Source of the DNA: JBQCHF01 sp051953655
GTDB taxonomy: Bacteria > Actinomycetota > Actinomycetes > Motilibacterales > Motilibacteraceae
Reading direction: 5' to 3'
Assembly (NCBI GenBank): GCA_051953655.1
Contig: JBQCIO010000366.1
Location: 1-23,720 of the forward strand
Length of the DNA stretch: 23,720 bases
The notes under the pieces are model-generated. The model did not search any database and was not told the origin of the DNA. It saw only the letters and a list, made by a program, of their open reading frames with translations. Shown one piece after another: positions 1 to 6,896 of the stretch (within the stretch, counting starts at the first letter, position 1; every line of letters begins with the position of its first letter). A program made the translations under genes and the position numbers.

Positions 1-1070
1 ACGTCGTCCTTGGTCAGCCCGGCCCGGGCCAGCGGTGCCCAGGCGCCGCGCTCGGCGGCCGCCCGGATGCCGGGCCGGAAGCCGGCGACGACGTCGTCGG
101 CGTTGGTGCCGGTGGCCACGGCGGCCAGGCCCAGCTCGGCAGCGAGCGGGCCCACGACGTCGAGCAGCTCGGCCTTGCAGAAGAAGCACCGGTCGCCGGC
201 GTTGGCCCGGTAGCCCTCGCGCTCGTGCTCGGCGGTGTCGACGACGACGTGCCGCACACCCAGCTCGTCGGCCACCGCGCGGGCGGCGTCGAGCTCGGCC
301 GCCGGCAGCGAGGAGGAGCGGGCGGTGGCCGCGACGACGTGCTCGGGTCCGAGCGCGCGCGCCGCGGCGGCGAGCAGGAAGGCGGAGTCCGCGCCGCCGG
401 AGAAGGCGACCAGCAGGCTGCCGGCCTGCCGGAGGGCGTCCTGGAGGGCGTCCAGCCGGCTGGCGAGCAGGTGGCCGGTGAGCCAGTCCGGGAAGCCGGT
501 CAGGTCCGGCAGGACGACGTCGGCACCTGCGGCCGCGAGCTCCGCGGCCGGGATCGGACCGGTGGTCACACCGACGCTGAAGGCGCCGGCCACCCGCGCG
601 CCGCGGACGTCGCCGATGTGGTCGCCGACGTAGATGCTCGCCCCCCGCTCGCGCAGCGCCTCGCCCTTGGCCGGCCCCCAGTGCCAGCCGACCACCTCGT
701 CCACCTCGATCCCGAGGTGCTCCAGGTGCAGCCGCGCGTTCGGCTCGTACTTGGCGGTGACGACGACGACCCGGCCGCCGTGCGCGCGGACGGCGGCCAC
801 GGCCTCGCGGGCCCCGGGCAGGGCGAGGGTGGGCGCGATGGCCAGGCTGGGATAGAGCTCGCGGAACCGGTCGCCGAGCGCGGGCACCTGCTCGGCCGGG
901 AACCACTCCGCCAGCTCCTCGTCCAGCGGCGGCCCCAGCCGGCTGGTGACCAGGTCGACGTCGACGTCGACCCCGGTCTCCTCCGCCAGGGCGTGCCACA
1001 CCGCCCCGATCCCCGGCCGGGAGTCGATGAGGGTCATGTCCAGGTCGAACCCGACGACGAGCGGCGCCAC
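1..1070 (-). CDS. HAD-family phosphatase fused to LarE-like sulfur transferase (5' part only)
   Basis: The gene runs off the left edge, so only about 356 N-terminal residues are visible. Residues 1-215 form a HAD hydrolase: motif I is DLDMT (nucleophile Asp9, acid/base Asp11), a Thr follows a hydrophobic strand at VVVVTAK (about 101-107), Lys135 lies in the motif III region, and GDHIGD (149-154) is motif IV. Residues 220-356 match the LarE / N-type PP-loop family: SGGADS (224-229) is the ATP pyrophosphatase loop, followed by RCFFCK with Cys295 and Cys298, then GTNADD and FRPG. LarE proteins donate sulfur to the nickel-pincer cofactor of lactate racemase; related proteins have other or unknown roles. 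The family's CLxSR motif, which carries the sacrificial cysteine, would lie beyond the edge. The GTG at 1070 is chosen because an in-frame TAG lies at 1082-1080. The domain calls are firm; the substrate of either domain is unknown. Confidence 0.87.
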   Translation of the reverse strand, partial: MAPLVVGFDLDMTLIDSRPGIGAVWHALAEETGVDVDVDLVTSRLGPPLDEELAEWFPAEQVPALGDRFRELYPSLAIAPTLALPGAREAVAAVRAHGGRVVVVTAKYEPNARLHLEHLGIEVDEVVGWHWGPAKGEALRERGASIYVGDHIGDVRGARVAGAFSVGVTTGPIPAAELAAAGADVVLPDLTGFPDWLTGHLLASRLDALQDALRQAGSLLVAFSGGADSAFLLAAAARALGPEHVVAATARSSSLPAAELDAARAVADELGVRHVVVDTAEHEREGYRANAGDRCFFCKAELLDVVGPLAAELGLAAVATGTNADDVVAGFRPGIRAAAERGAWAPLARAGLTKDD

Positions 1071-1076
1071 GTGGTC

Positions 1077-1082
1077 ACCCTA
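1077..1082 (-). promoter_or_regulatory. -10 box of a leaderless promoter for the HAD-LarE gene
   Basis: TAGGGT on the minus strand, six bases before the GTG start. This TAnnnT plus 6-8 nt geometry is typical of leaderless actinobacterial genes and recurs upstream of four other genes here. There is no convincing Shine-Dalgarno sequence. No clear -35 element was seen. Confidence 0.5.
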
Positions 1083-1121
1083 CGCAGCGCAGGTCTCGGG
1101 CCGGGGCCCGCCGGTTCGCCC

Positions 1122-1225
1122 TTGACCTTTTTGCGCCCCCGCCCCCTGGCCCCAGGCCGGCGTGTCGCGGCCGTGGGGGCGCGACACGCGGCTGGGCGGC
1201 CCGATCCTGTGTGCGCGAACCGGAC
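1122..1225. repeat. Family A nested palindrome, copy 1 (degenerate)
   Basis: The inner arms GCGTGTCGCG (1160-1169) and CGCGACACGC (1180-1189) are a perfect 10-bp inverted repeat. The right outer arm reads TGTGTGCGCGAACCGG (1208-1223). The left outer arm is decayed: it begins TTGACC at 1122 but its GCACACA part has become a C-run. Overall length and spacing match copy 2. Confidence 0.75.
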
Positions 1226-1429
1226 CCGAAACGGCCTTCCGGCCTCGCTCGTGGACCGGTCGGAAAAACCGGCTGTCGACGGCGGCCGTCCCGCGCGGGG
1301 AGAGACCGGCGGCCGGCCGGCAGTACAACCCGCGTGGAGCCGGACTCCTCCCGTCACCAGCGCCCTGGACCGTGGGCGGGACAGACGTGAGCGGCCGACG
1401 AGACGAGGGACCAGCACCTCCGGGCGCCC

Positions 1430-1533
1430 TTGACCGGTTTGCGCACACAACCCCTGGCCGCACGGCGGCGTGTCGAGCAGCCACGTGCCCGACACGCCGT
1501 CCTCACGGCCGACCCTGTGTGCGCAAATCGGTC
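1430..1533. repeat. Family A nested palindrome, copy 2 (best preserved)
   Basis: The outer left arm GACCGGTTTGCGCACACA (1432-1449) pairs with TGTGTGCGCAAATCGGTC (1516-1533) at 17 of 18 positions. The inner arms CGGCGTGTCG (1466-1475) and CGACACGCCG (1490-1499) are perfect. The element is 104 bp with two nested inverted repeats separated by CCCCTGGCCG-like spacers. It contains no open frame. It resembles a REP/BIME-type or protein-binding intergenic element; its function is unknown. Confidence 0.85.
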
Positions 1534-1573
1534 TCCGCCCGGCCGGCAGAAGCCGGCGGCGCAGGCGCCGGGC

Positions 1574-3949
1574 TCAGCCGCGCGCCTCCTGCAGCGCCCG
1601 CCACACCCGCTGCGGCGTCATCGGCACCTGCAGCTCGCGGACGCCGAGGTGGCGCACCGCGTCCAGCACCGCGTTGACGACGGCCGGCGGCGCCCCGATC
1701 GCGCCGGTCTCCCCCGCGCCCTTCGAGCCGAGCTCGTTGCTGGTGGCCGGCGTGGCCGTGCGGTCGACGACGAACGGCGGCAGGTCCGGCGCGGCGGGCA
1801 TGCCGTAGTCGGCCAGCGCGACGCCGAGCAGGTTGCCGTCCTCGTCGTAGGAGGCCTCCTCGTAGAGCGCCTGGGCGATGCCCTGGGCGATCCCGCCGTG
1901 CTGCTGCCCCTCCACCACGACCGGGTTCACCACGGTGCCGACGTCGTCGACGCCCACGTAGGAGCGCAGCCGCACGTGACCGGTCTCCGTGTCCACCTCG
2001 GCCACCGCGATGTGCGTGCCGTGCGGGAAGGTCTGGGTGCGCAGGTTGCTGTCGCGCAGGCAGCCCAGCCCGGGCTCGACGTCCTCGGGGGCGTCCGCGG
2101 CGTAGGAGGCCTCGGCCACCTGCGCCAGGCTCACCCCGGCGCTGGTGCCGCGCACCTGGAACCGGCCGCCGCCGTCGGTGACCAGCTCGACGTCGCCGGG
2201 GTCGCACTCGAGCAGCCGGGCGGCCAGCTCGCGGGCCTTGTCCCGCACCTCCACCGCCGCCGCGTGCACCGCCGCGCCGCCGACGATGAGCGAGCGGGAG
2301 CCGTAGGAGTCGAAGCCGTGCGGGGCGAGCGTGGTGTCGCCGTGCACGACCTTCACGTCCTCGAACGGCACGCCCAGCACGTCGCTGACGATCTGCGCCC
2401 AGCTGGTCTCGTGGCCGGTGCCGAACGGCGAGGTGCCGGTGATCACCTCGGCGCCGCCCTCGCGGGTCAGCCGCACCTCGGCGGTCTCCCGCGCGTCCGG
2501 GCTGGGCTTGATCCCGCCGCCGCAGACCTCGACGTAGGTGGACAGGCCGATGCCGAGCTGCACCGGGTCGCCGGCCTCGCGGCGCGTGCGCTGCTCCTCG
2601 CGCAGGGCGTCGTAGCCGGCGGCGGTGAGCGCCTTGTCGGTGGCCGCGGCGTAGTCGCCGATGTCGTAGGTGAGGCCGGCGCCGTTGGTGAACGGGAACT
2701 CGGTGGCCCAGTTGCGCCGGCGGACCTCGACCGGGTCCAGGCCCAGCTCGGTGGCCAGCTCGTCCACGATCCGCTCGATCGCGAAGGTGGCCTCCGGGCG
2801 CCCGGCGCCGCGGTAGGCGCCCACCGGTGCGCCGTTGGTCAGCACCGCGCGGCCGTGGAAACGGTAGGCGGGCACCCGGTAGATGCCCGGGTACATCGCC
2901 CACGCGCCCAGCGCCGAGCCCGGGCCGATGGCGCTCAGGTACGCACCGGCCTCGCCCAGGATGTCGACGTCGAGGGCGGTGATCCGGCCGTCCTTGGTGG
3001 CGGCCAGGGTGACGTCCTGCACCAGCACCCGGCCGTGCACGGTGGTGGCGCTGTCCTCGGACCGGGTGGCCATCCAGGCCACCGGCCGGCCCAGCTGCTG
3101 CGCGATGAGCAGGCACAGGTGCTCCTCGGCGTAGGAGCCGAGCTTGCCGCCGAAGCCGCCGCCGACGTCGGGCGCGATCACCCGGATCCGCTCCGCCGGG
3201 ATGCCGGTGGAGACGGTGAGCAGGTGCTTGACCAGGTGCGGGGTCTGGGTGCTCGTGTGCAGCACGAAGCCACCCTCGACGTCGGGGTCAGGGGCGGCCA
3301 GCACCGAGCGCGGCTCCATCGCCCCGGACATGACCCGGGCGAGGGTGAACCGGCGCTGCAGCACCACGCCGTCGCGGCGGGCCTGCTCCAGCGCGGCGTC
3401 GACGTCGTCGCCGCGGGTCTTGCTCAGCTCGGTGACGACGTTGCTGCCCAGCGCCTCGTGCACCAGGGCAGCGCCCTCGGCCACCGCCGACAGCCCGTCG
3501 GAGACGACCGGCAGCGGCTCGTAGTCGACGTCGACCAGCTCGGCGGCGTCCCATGCGGCGGCCTCGGACTCGGCTAGCACCACCGCCACCGGCTCGCCGG
3601 CGAAGCGCACGACGTCGGTGGCCAGCAGCGGCCGCTGCGGGTGCGGGTCGGTCGGGTAGAGCACCGGCTCGGTGCGGTGCCCCTCGGGCAGGTCGGCGGC
3701 GGTGAAGACCGCGACCACGCCCTCGGCCGCCGCGGCCGCGCTGGTGTCGATCCCGGTGAGCCGGGCGTGACCGAGCGGGCTGCGCACGACGACCGCGTGC
3801 ACGGCGTCGGCCGGGGTCAGGTTCGAGGTCCAGCGCGTCTCGCCGGTGACCAGGCGGGCGTCCTCGCGCCGGAGCACCCGGTCCCCCACCCGCACGCTGC
3901 CGGCCGTCGTGGGCGCGCTGGAGGTCTTCGTCAGGGGCTGTGCCGTCAT
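1574..3949 (-). CDS. Xanthine dehydrogenase/CO dehydrogenase-family molybdopterin-binding large subunit
   Basis: A 791-residue molybdenum hydroxylase large subunit, full length for the CoxL/XdhB-like family. Residues 20-135 form the N-terminal Ald_Xan_dh_C-type domain and the rest the molybdopterin-binding domain. Visible motifs are GGGFGGK (263-269), the active-site loop AYRGAGR (378-384), GGIAQGIAQ and, near the C-terminus, GAGETGAIG with the conserved catalytic Glu. True CO dehydrogenases (form I) have AYxCSFR with a copper-binding Cys; this loop is form II and lacks the Cys, so a CO substrate is unlikely. The FAD (medium) and 2Fe-2S (small) subunits normally encoded alongside are absent from both flanks, so partners must come from elsewhere. 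The ATG at 3949 has GAGG nine bases upstream. The AraC-DinB gene lies 113 bp upstream on the same strand. The substrate is unknown; an aldehyde or N-heterocycle is plausible. Confidence 0.92.
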   Translation of the reverse strand: MTAQPLTKTSSAPTTAGSVRVGDRVLRREDARLVTGETRWTSNLTPADAVHAVVVRSPLGHARLTGIDTSAAAAAEGVVAVFTAADLPEGHRTEPVLYPTDPHPQRPLLATDVVRFAGEPVAVVLAESEAAAWDAAELVDVDYEPLPVVSDGLSAVAEGAALVHEALGSNVVTELSKTRGDDVDAALEQARRDGVVLQRRFTLARVMSGAMEPRSVLAAPDPDVEGGFVLHTSTQTPHLVKHLLTVSTGIPAERIRVIAPDVGGGFGGKLGSYAEEHLCLLIAQQLGRPVAWMATRSEDSATTVHGRVLVQDVTLAATKDGRITALDVDILGEAGAYLSAIGPGSALGAWAMYPGIYRVPAYRFHGRAVLTNGAPVGAYRGAGRPEATFAIERIVDELATELGLDPVEVRRRNWATEFPFTNGAGLTYDIGDYAAATDKALTAAGYDALREEQRTRREAGDPVQLGIGLSTYVEVCGGGIKPSPDARETAEVRLTREGGAEVITGTSPFGTGHETSWAQIVSDVLGVPFEDVKVVHGDTTLAPHGFDSYGSRSLIVGGAAVHAAAVEVRDKARELAARLLECDPGDVELVTDGGGRFQVRGTSAGVSLAQVAEASYAADAPEDVEPGLGCLRDSNLRTQTFPHGTHIAVAEVDTETGHVRLRSYVGVDDVGTVVNPVVVEGQQHGGIAQGIAQALYEEASYDEDGNLLGVALADYGMPAAPDLPPFVVDRTATPATSNELGSKGAGETGAIGAPPAVVNAVLDAVRHLGVRELQVPMTPQRVWRALQEARG

Positions 3950-4001
3950 GGGCGGAAGCCTCGCACCCCGGGGCGATCCTCGCCCACCCGCCCCGCCCGA
4001 T

Positions 4002-4058
4002 GTGGGTCGTGGGCCCCTTCGCTCCTTGTGGGGGAACCGAAGGTGCCCGCGACCCCAC
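4002..4058. repeat. Long imperfect inverted repeat, possibly a diverged family B element or terminator
   Basis: The left arm (4002-4021, beginning GTGGGTCGTGGG) is nearly the reverse complement of the right arm (4038-4058, ending GCGACCCCAC). A 16-nt loop carries a G-run followed by GAACC. It lies between the stop of the AraC-DinB gene and the molybdenum hydroxylase start. The architecture and the CCTTCG/CGAAGG inner segments recall family B, but identity is low. It could act as a terminator for the upstream gene. Confidence 0.6.
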
Positions 4059-4062
4059 CCGG

Positions 4063-4980
4063 TCAGGCCGGCTCGGCCACCCACCGCATCGGGTCGCCGG
4101 CGCCGAGGTCGGTGATGCCGGCGTCGGCCAGGGCGCCGAGCACGAGCACCCGGCGGTGCGCGGCGAAGGTGAGCACGTGGGCGACCATCCCGCCGTAGGT
4201 GAAGACCTCCGGCGGCTCGCACACCGCGTCCACGAAGGTCTCGTCCAGCCGGTCCTCCTGGGCGGTCTCGCGCACGCGGTCGACGAACTCCGGGCCCTCG
4301 CGCCCGAGCTTCGCCCGCAGGTCGGCGAGCGTTTCGCCCGCCTCGGCGTCGAAGTCGTAGGGCTCGTTGCGCACGGCCGCGTTCCACATCGCCAGCTGCC
4401 CGACCAGCCGGGCCAGCAGCGAGCGGACCGTCGGGTTCTCGTCGATGCCGTCCACCGAGATCGTGATCGGCGCCTCCAGCGCCTCCGGGCTCAGCTGCCC
4501 GGCCCGGTCCAGCAGCTGCCCGAGCAGCCAGACGTGGTGCTCGACCATGCGTTGCACGAGGTCCATCCCGGTGACCTTCCTGGCGGGGGCGACCCGCAGG
4601 CCGCCCGGTGGGTGGAAGTGCACCTGCCCCGAGCCCTCGATCCGCGGGCTGCCGGGCTCGCGCCGCCACTGCGACGGCGGCACGCCGTAGGCCCGGGCGA
4701 ACGCGCGGGTGAACGCCTCGTGGCTGCCGTAGCCGGCCTCCACCGCGACGTCGAGGACGCCGACGTCGGAGGCCAGCAGCCGGTACGCGGCCCGCTCGAG
4801 CAGCACCCGGCGGCGGAGCGCCGCAGGCGGCTCTCCCGAGGCCGCCAGCACCAGCCGGTGCACGTGCGAGCGGGACAGGTGCAGGCGCGCGGCCAGCTGC
4901 TCCGGGGCGGTGTCCGGCTCGTCCAGGCTCTGCGCCAGGACGTCGAGGAACCGCCCGAAGGTGTCGGTCGCCACGCTCAT
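4063..4980 (-). CDS. AraC-type HTH regulator fused to a DinB/YfiT-like domain
   Basis: A 305-residue protein. Residues 8-108 carry two AraC-type helix-turn-helix units: the first recognition helix is near LHLSRSHVHRLV (34-44), and the second lies in VAVEAGYGSHEAFTRAFARAYGVPPSQWRR (78-107), the AraC signature segment. Residues 138-285 resemble a DinB/YfiT four-helix bundle: His148/His149 sit in helix 1 and His275 in AAHRR of the last helix. The middle ligand of the usual His triad is not obvious (Thr271 falls there), so metal binding is uncertain. The DNA-binding part is N-terminal, whereas classical AraC regulators place it C-terminally. It lies between the acyl-CoA synthetase and the molybdenum hydroxylase genes on one strand, so it may control one or both; that is inference. 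The ATG at 4980 gives a natural N-terminus, but the ribosome-binding site is weak. Confidence 0.85.
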   Translation of the reverse strand: MSVATDTFGRFLDVLAQSLDEPDTAPEQLAARLHLSRSHVHRLVLAASGEPPAALRRRVLLERAAYRLLASDVGVLDVAVEAGYGSHEAFTRAFARAYGVPPSQWRREPGSPRIEGSGQVHFHPPGGLRVAPARKVTGMDLVQRMVEHHVWLLGQLLDRAGQLSPEALEAPITISVDGIDENPTVRSLLARLVGQLAMWNAAVRNEPYDFDAEAGETLADLRAKLGREGPEFVDRVRETAQEDRLDETFVDAVCEPPEVFTYGGMVAHVLTFAAHRRVLVLGALADAGITDLGAGDPMRWVAEPA

Positions 4981-5041
4981 GCCCCGAATCTGACGCCCCG
5001 CCGGCCGCCCCGCTTGATCGCCGTTGCCCTCCTGGCGCCGG

Positions 5042-6697
5042 TCAGGCGTGCTGCTGCGCGGCGACGTCCTCCAGCCCCAGCAGGTGCACGGACTCCTCGC
5101 GCATCTCCACCTTGCGGATCTTGCCGGTGACCGTCATCGGGAAGGCGTCGACGACGTGCACGTAGCGCGGGATCTTGTAGTGGGCGAGCTTGCCGGTGCA
5201 GTACTCGCGCACCGCCTCTGCCGTCAGCGCCTCGCGGCCGTCCTTCATCCGCACCCAGGCCATCAGCTCCTCGCCGTACTTGGCGTCCGGCACGCCGATG
5301 ACCTGGACGTCGGCGATGTCGGGGTGGGAGTAGAGGAACTCCTCGATCTCGCGCGGGTACACGTTCTCCCCGCCGCGGATCACCATGTCCTTGATCCGGC
5401 CGACGATGTTGACGTAGCCGTCCTCGCGCATCACCGCGAGGTCGCCGGTGTGCATCCAGCGGGCGGGGTCGATCGCCTCGGCGGTCTTCTCCGGCTCCTC
5501 CCAGTAGCCGAGCATCACCGAGTAGCCCCGGGTGCACAGCTCGCCCGGCTCGCCGCGGCGCACCACCAGACCGGTGGCCGGGTCGACGATCTTCACCTCG
5601 ATGTGCGGCATCGCCCGGCCGACGGTGGCGGTGCGCCGGTCCAGGTCGTCGTCGCGGCGGGTCTGGGTGGAGACCGGCGAGGTCTCCGTCATGCCGTAGG
5701 AGATCGCCACCTCGTGCATGTTCATCTCGGCGATGACCCGCTTCATCACCTCCACCGGGCACGGCGAGCCGGCCATGATCCCGGTGCGCAGCGACGACAG
5801 GTCGTAGGAGGCGAAGTCGGGAAGACCCAGCTCGGCGATGAACATGGTGGGCACGCCGTAGAGCGCGGTGCACCGCTCGTCCTGCACGGCCTGCAGCGAG
5901 GCGGCCGGGTCGAACGACGGCGCCGGGATGACGATAGCGGCGCCGTGCGAGGTGGCGCCGAGGTTGCCCATCACCATGCCGAAGCAGTGGTAGAAGGGCA
6001 CCGGCAGGCAGAGCCGGTCCTCGTGCGTGACGCCGATCAATTCAGTGACGAAGTAGCCATTATTAAGAATGTTGTGATGGGAGAGCGTCGCCCCCTTGGG
6101 GAAACCCGTGGTGCCGCTCGTGTACTGGATGTTGATCGGGTCGTCGAAGGAGAGGGTGGCCATCCGCTCCTCCAGGCGCATGTGGTCCACCCGCCCGCCG
6201 CGCTCGACCAGGTCGCGCCAGGAGTCCTCGCCGATGAGGACGACGTGCTCCAGCGCCGCGCAGCGGCCGCGGACCTCTTCGACCATGCCGCGGTAGTCGC
6301 TGGTCTTGTGCGCCACCGCCGAGACGAGCACCTTCACACCGGACTGGTTGAGCACGTACTCCAGCTCGTGCGTGCGATACGCCGGGTTGACGTTGACGAG
6401 GATCGCGCCGATCTTCGCGGTCGCGTACTGCACCAGCACCCACTCGGCGCAGTTGGGCGCCCAGATGCCGACCCGGTCGCCCTTGGCCACGCCCAGCTCG
6501 AGCAGCCCGAGCACGACCTCGTCCACCTCGACGTCGAGCTCGGAGTAGGTCCACCGCCGCTGCGTGGTGCAGTCGACCAGGGCCTCCCGGTCGCCGAAGC
6601 GAGCGACGGTCCGCTCGAAGTCCTCCCCGATGGTCACCCCGAGCAGTGGGACGTCCGAGGTGCCGGACGCGTAGGACAGGGCGGGCTTGGCGAGCAC
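5042..6697 (-). CDS. Fatty-acyl-CoA synthetase (AMP-binding, ANL superfamily)
   Basis: A 551-residue enzyme that would activate a carboxylic acid via an acyl-adenylate and transfer it to CoA. Residues 192-202, YTSGTTGFPKG, form the ATP-binding P-loop. SYGMTETSPV is the A5 motif, HTGDLAVMREDGYVNIVGR covers A7/A8, DMVIRGGENVYPREIEE is the hinge region, and TGKIRK (Lys526) holds the catalytic lysine of the C-terminal domain. Length and motifs match cytosolic medium/long-chain acyl-CoA synthetases of the FadD/AcsF2 type. The GTG at 6697 is chosen over longer in-frame starts because GGAGGTG (6702-6708) sits four bases before it and the family N-terminus begins there. Codons near 6059-6075 (ATT CTT AAT AAT) are oddly AT-rich for this genome. 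The chain-length preference cannot be read. The gene heads the minus-strand cluster, with 61 bp before the AraC-DinB gene. Confidence 0.93.
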   Translation of the reverse strand: MLAKPALSYASGTSDVPLLGVTIGEDFERTVARFGDREALVDCTTQRRWTYSELDVEVDEVVLGLLELGVAKGDRVGIWAPNCAEWVLVQYATAKIGAILVNVNPAYRTHELEYVLNQSGVKVLVSAVAHKTSDYRGMVEEVRGRCAALEHVVLIGEDSWRDLVERGGRVDHMRLEERMATLSFDDPINIQYTSGTTGFPKGATLSHHNILNNGYFVTELIGVTHEDRLCLPVPFYHCFGMVMGNLGATSHGAAIVIPAPSFDPAASLQAVQDERCTALYGVPTMFIAELGLPDFASYDLSSLRTGIMAGSPCPVEVMKRVIAEMNMHEVAISYGMTETSPVSTQTRRDDDLDRRTATVGRAMPHIEVKIVDPATGLVVRRGEPGELCTRGYSVMLGYWEEPEKTAEAIDPARWMHTGDLAVMREDGYVNIVGRIKDMVIRGGENVYPREIEEFLYSHPDIADVQVIGVPDAKYGEELMAWVRMKDGREALTAEAVREYCTGKLAHYKIPRYVHVVDAFPMTVTGKIRKVEMREESVHLLGLEDVAAQQHA

Positions 6698-6896
6698 GAA
6701 GCACCTCCGCGGTCGGGCGCGGCGCCACGACGTCGTAGCACCTGTGCACCGCATCCTGCCGTCGTCCGGGCCCGCCCACCAGGGGATCGGGCAGCGGCCT
6801 GACGGCCCGGTGCGCCAGCGCTCCTGACCAGCACGTGCGGTAAGGACCGAAACCGGTTCGACTCCTGTCACCCCTGCGTGCGACCCTGTCCGCGCC

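Larger units (their letters stand above)
1071..1573. other. Gene-free region holding two family A palindromes
   Basis: No open frame here has a credible start, codon pattern or recognisable protein. The stretch lies between two minus-strand genes. It contains two ~104-bp nested inverted repeats (1122-1225 and 1430-1533), spaced 308 bp start to start. The sequence between them (1226-1429) shows only short GC-rich self-complementarity, and I see no feature in it. Confidence 0.6.

Noticed and set aside
1430..3577. Very long open frame on the plus strand opposite the molybdenum hydroxylase gene
   Set aside because: It is an antisense shadow of GC-rich coding DNA: rich in Arg, Ala, Gly and His without any motif, while the minus strand encodes an intact enzyme.
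1574..3949. Aerobic CO dehydrogenase CoxL
   Set aside because: The active-site loop is AYRGAGR without the Cys of form I enzymes, and CoxM/CoxS are missing.
6835..6880. tRNA T-arm-like segment (GGTTCGACTCC) with a possible acceptor partner upstream
   Set aside because: The T stem has a mismatch, the D and anticodon arms cannot be formed in the normal geometry, and no anticodon loop is convincing. A chance match or a remnant; not annotated.
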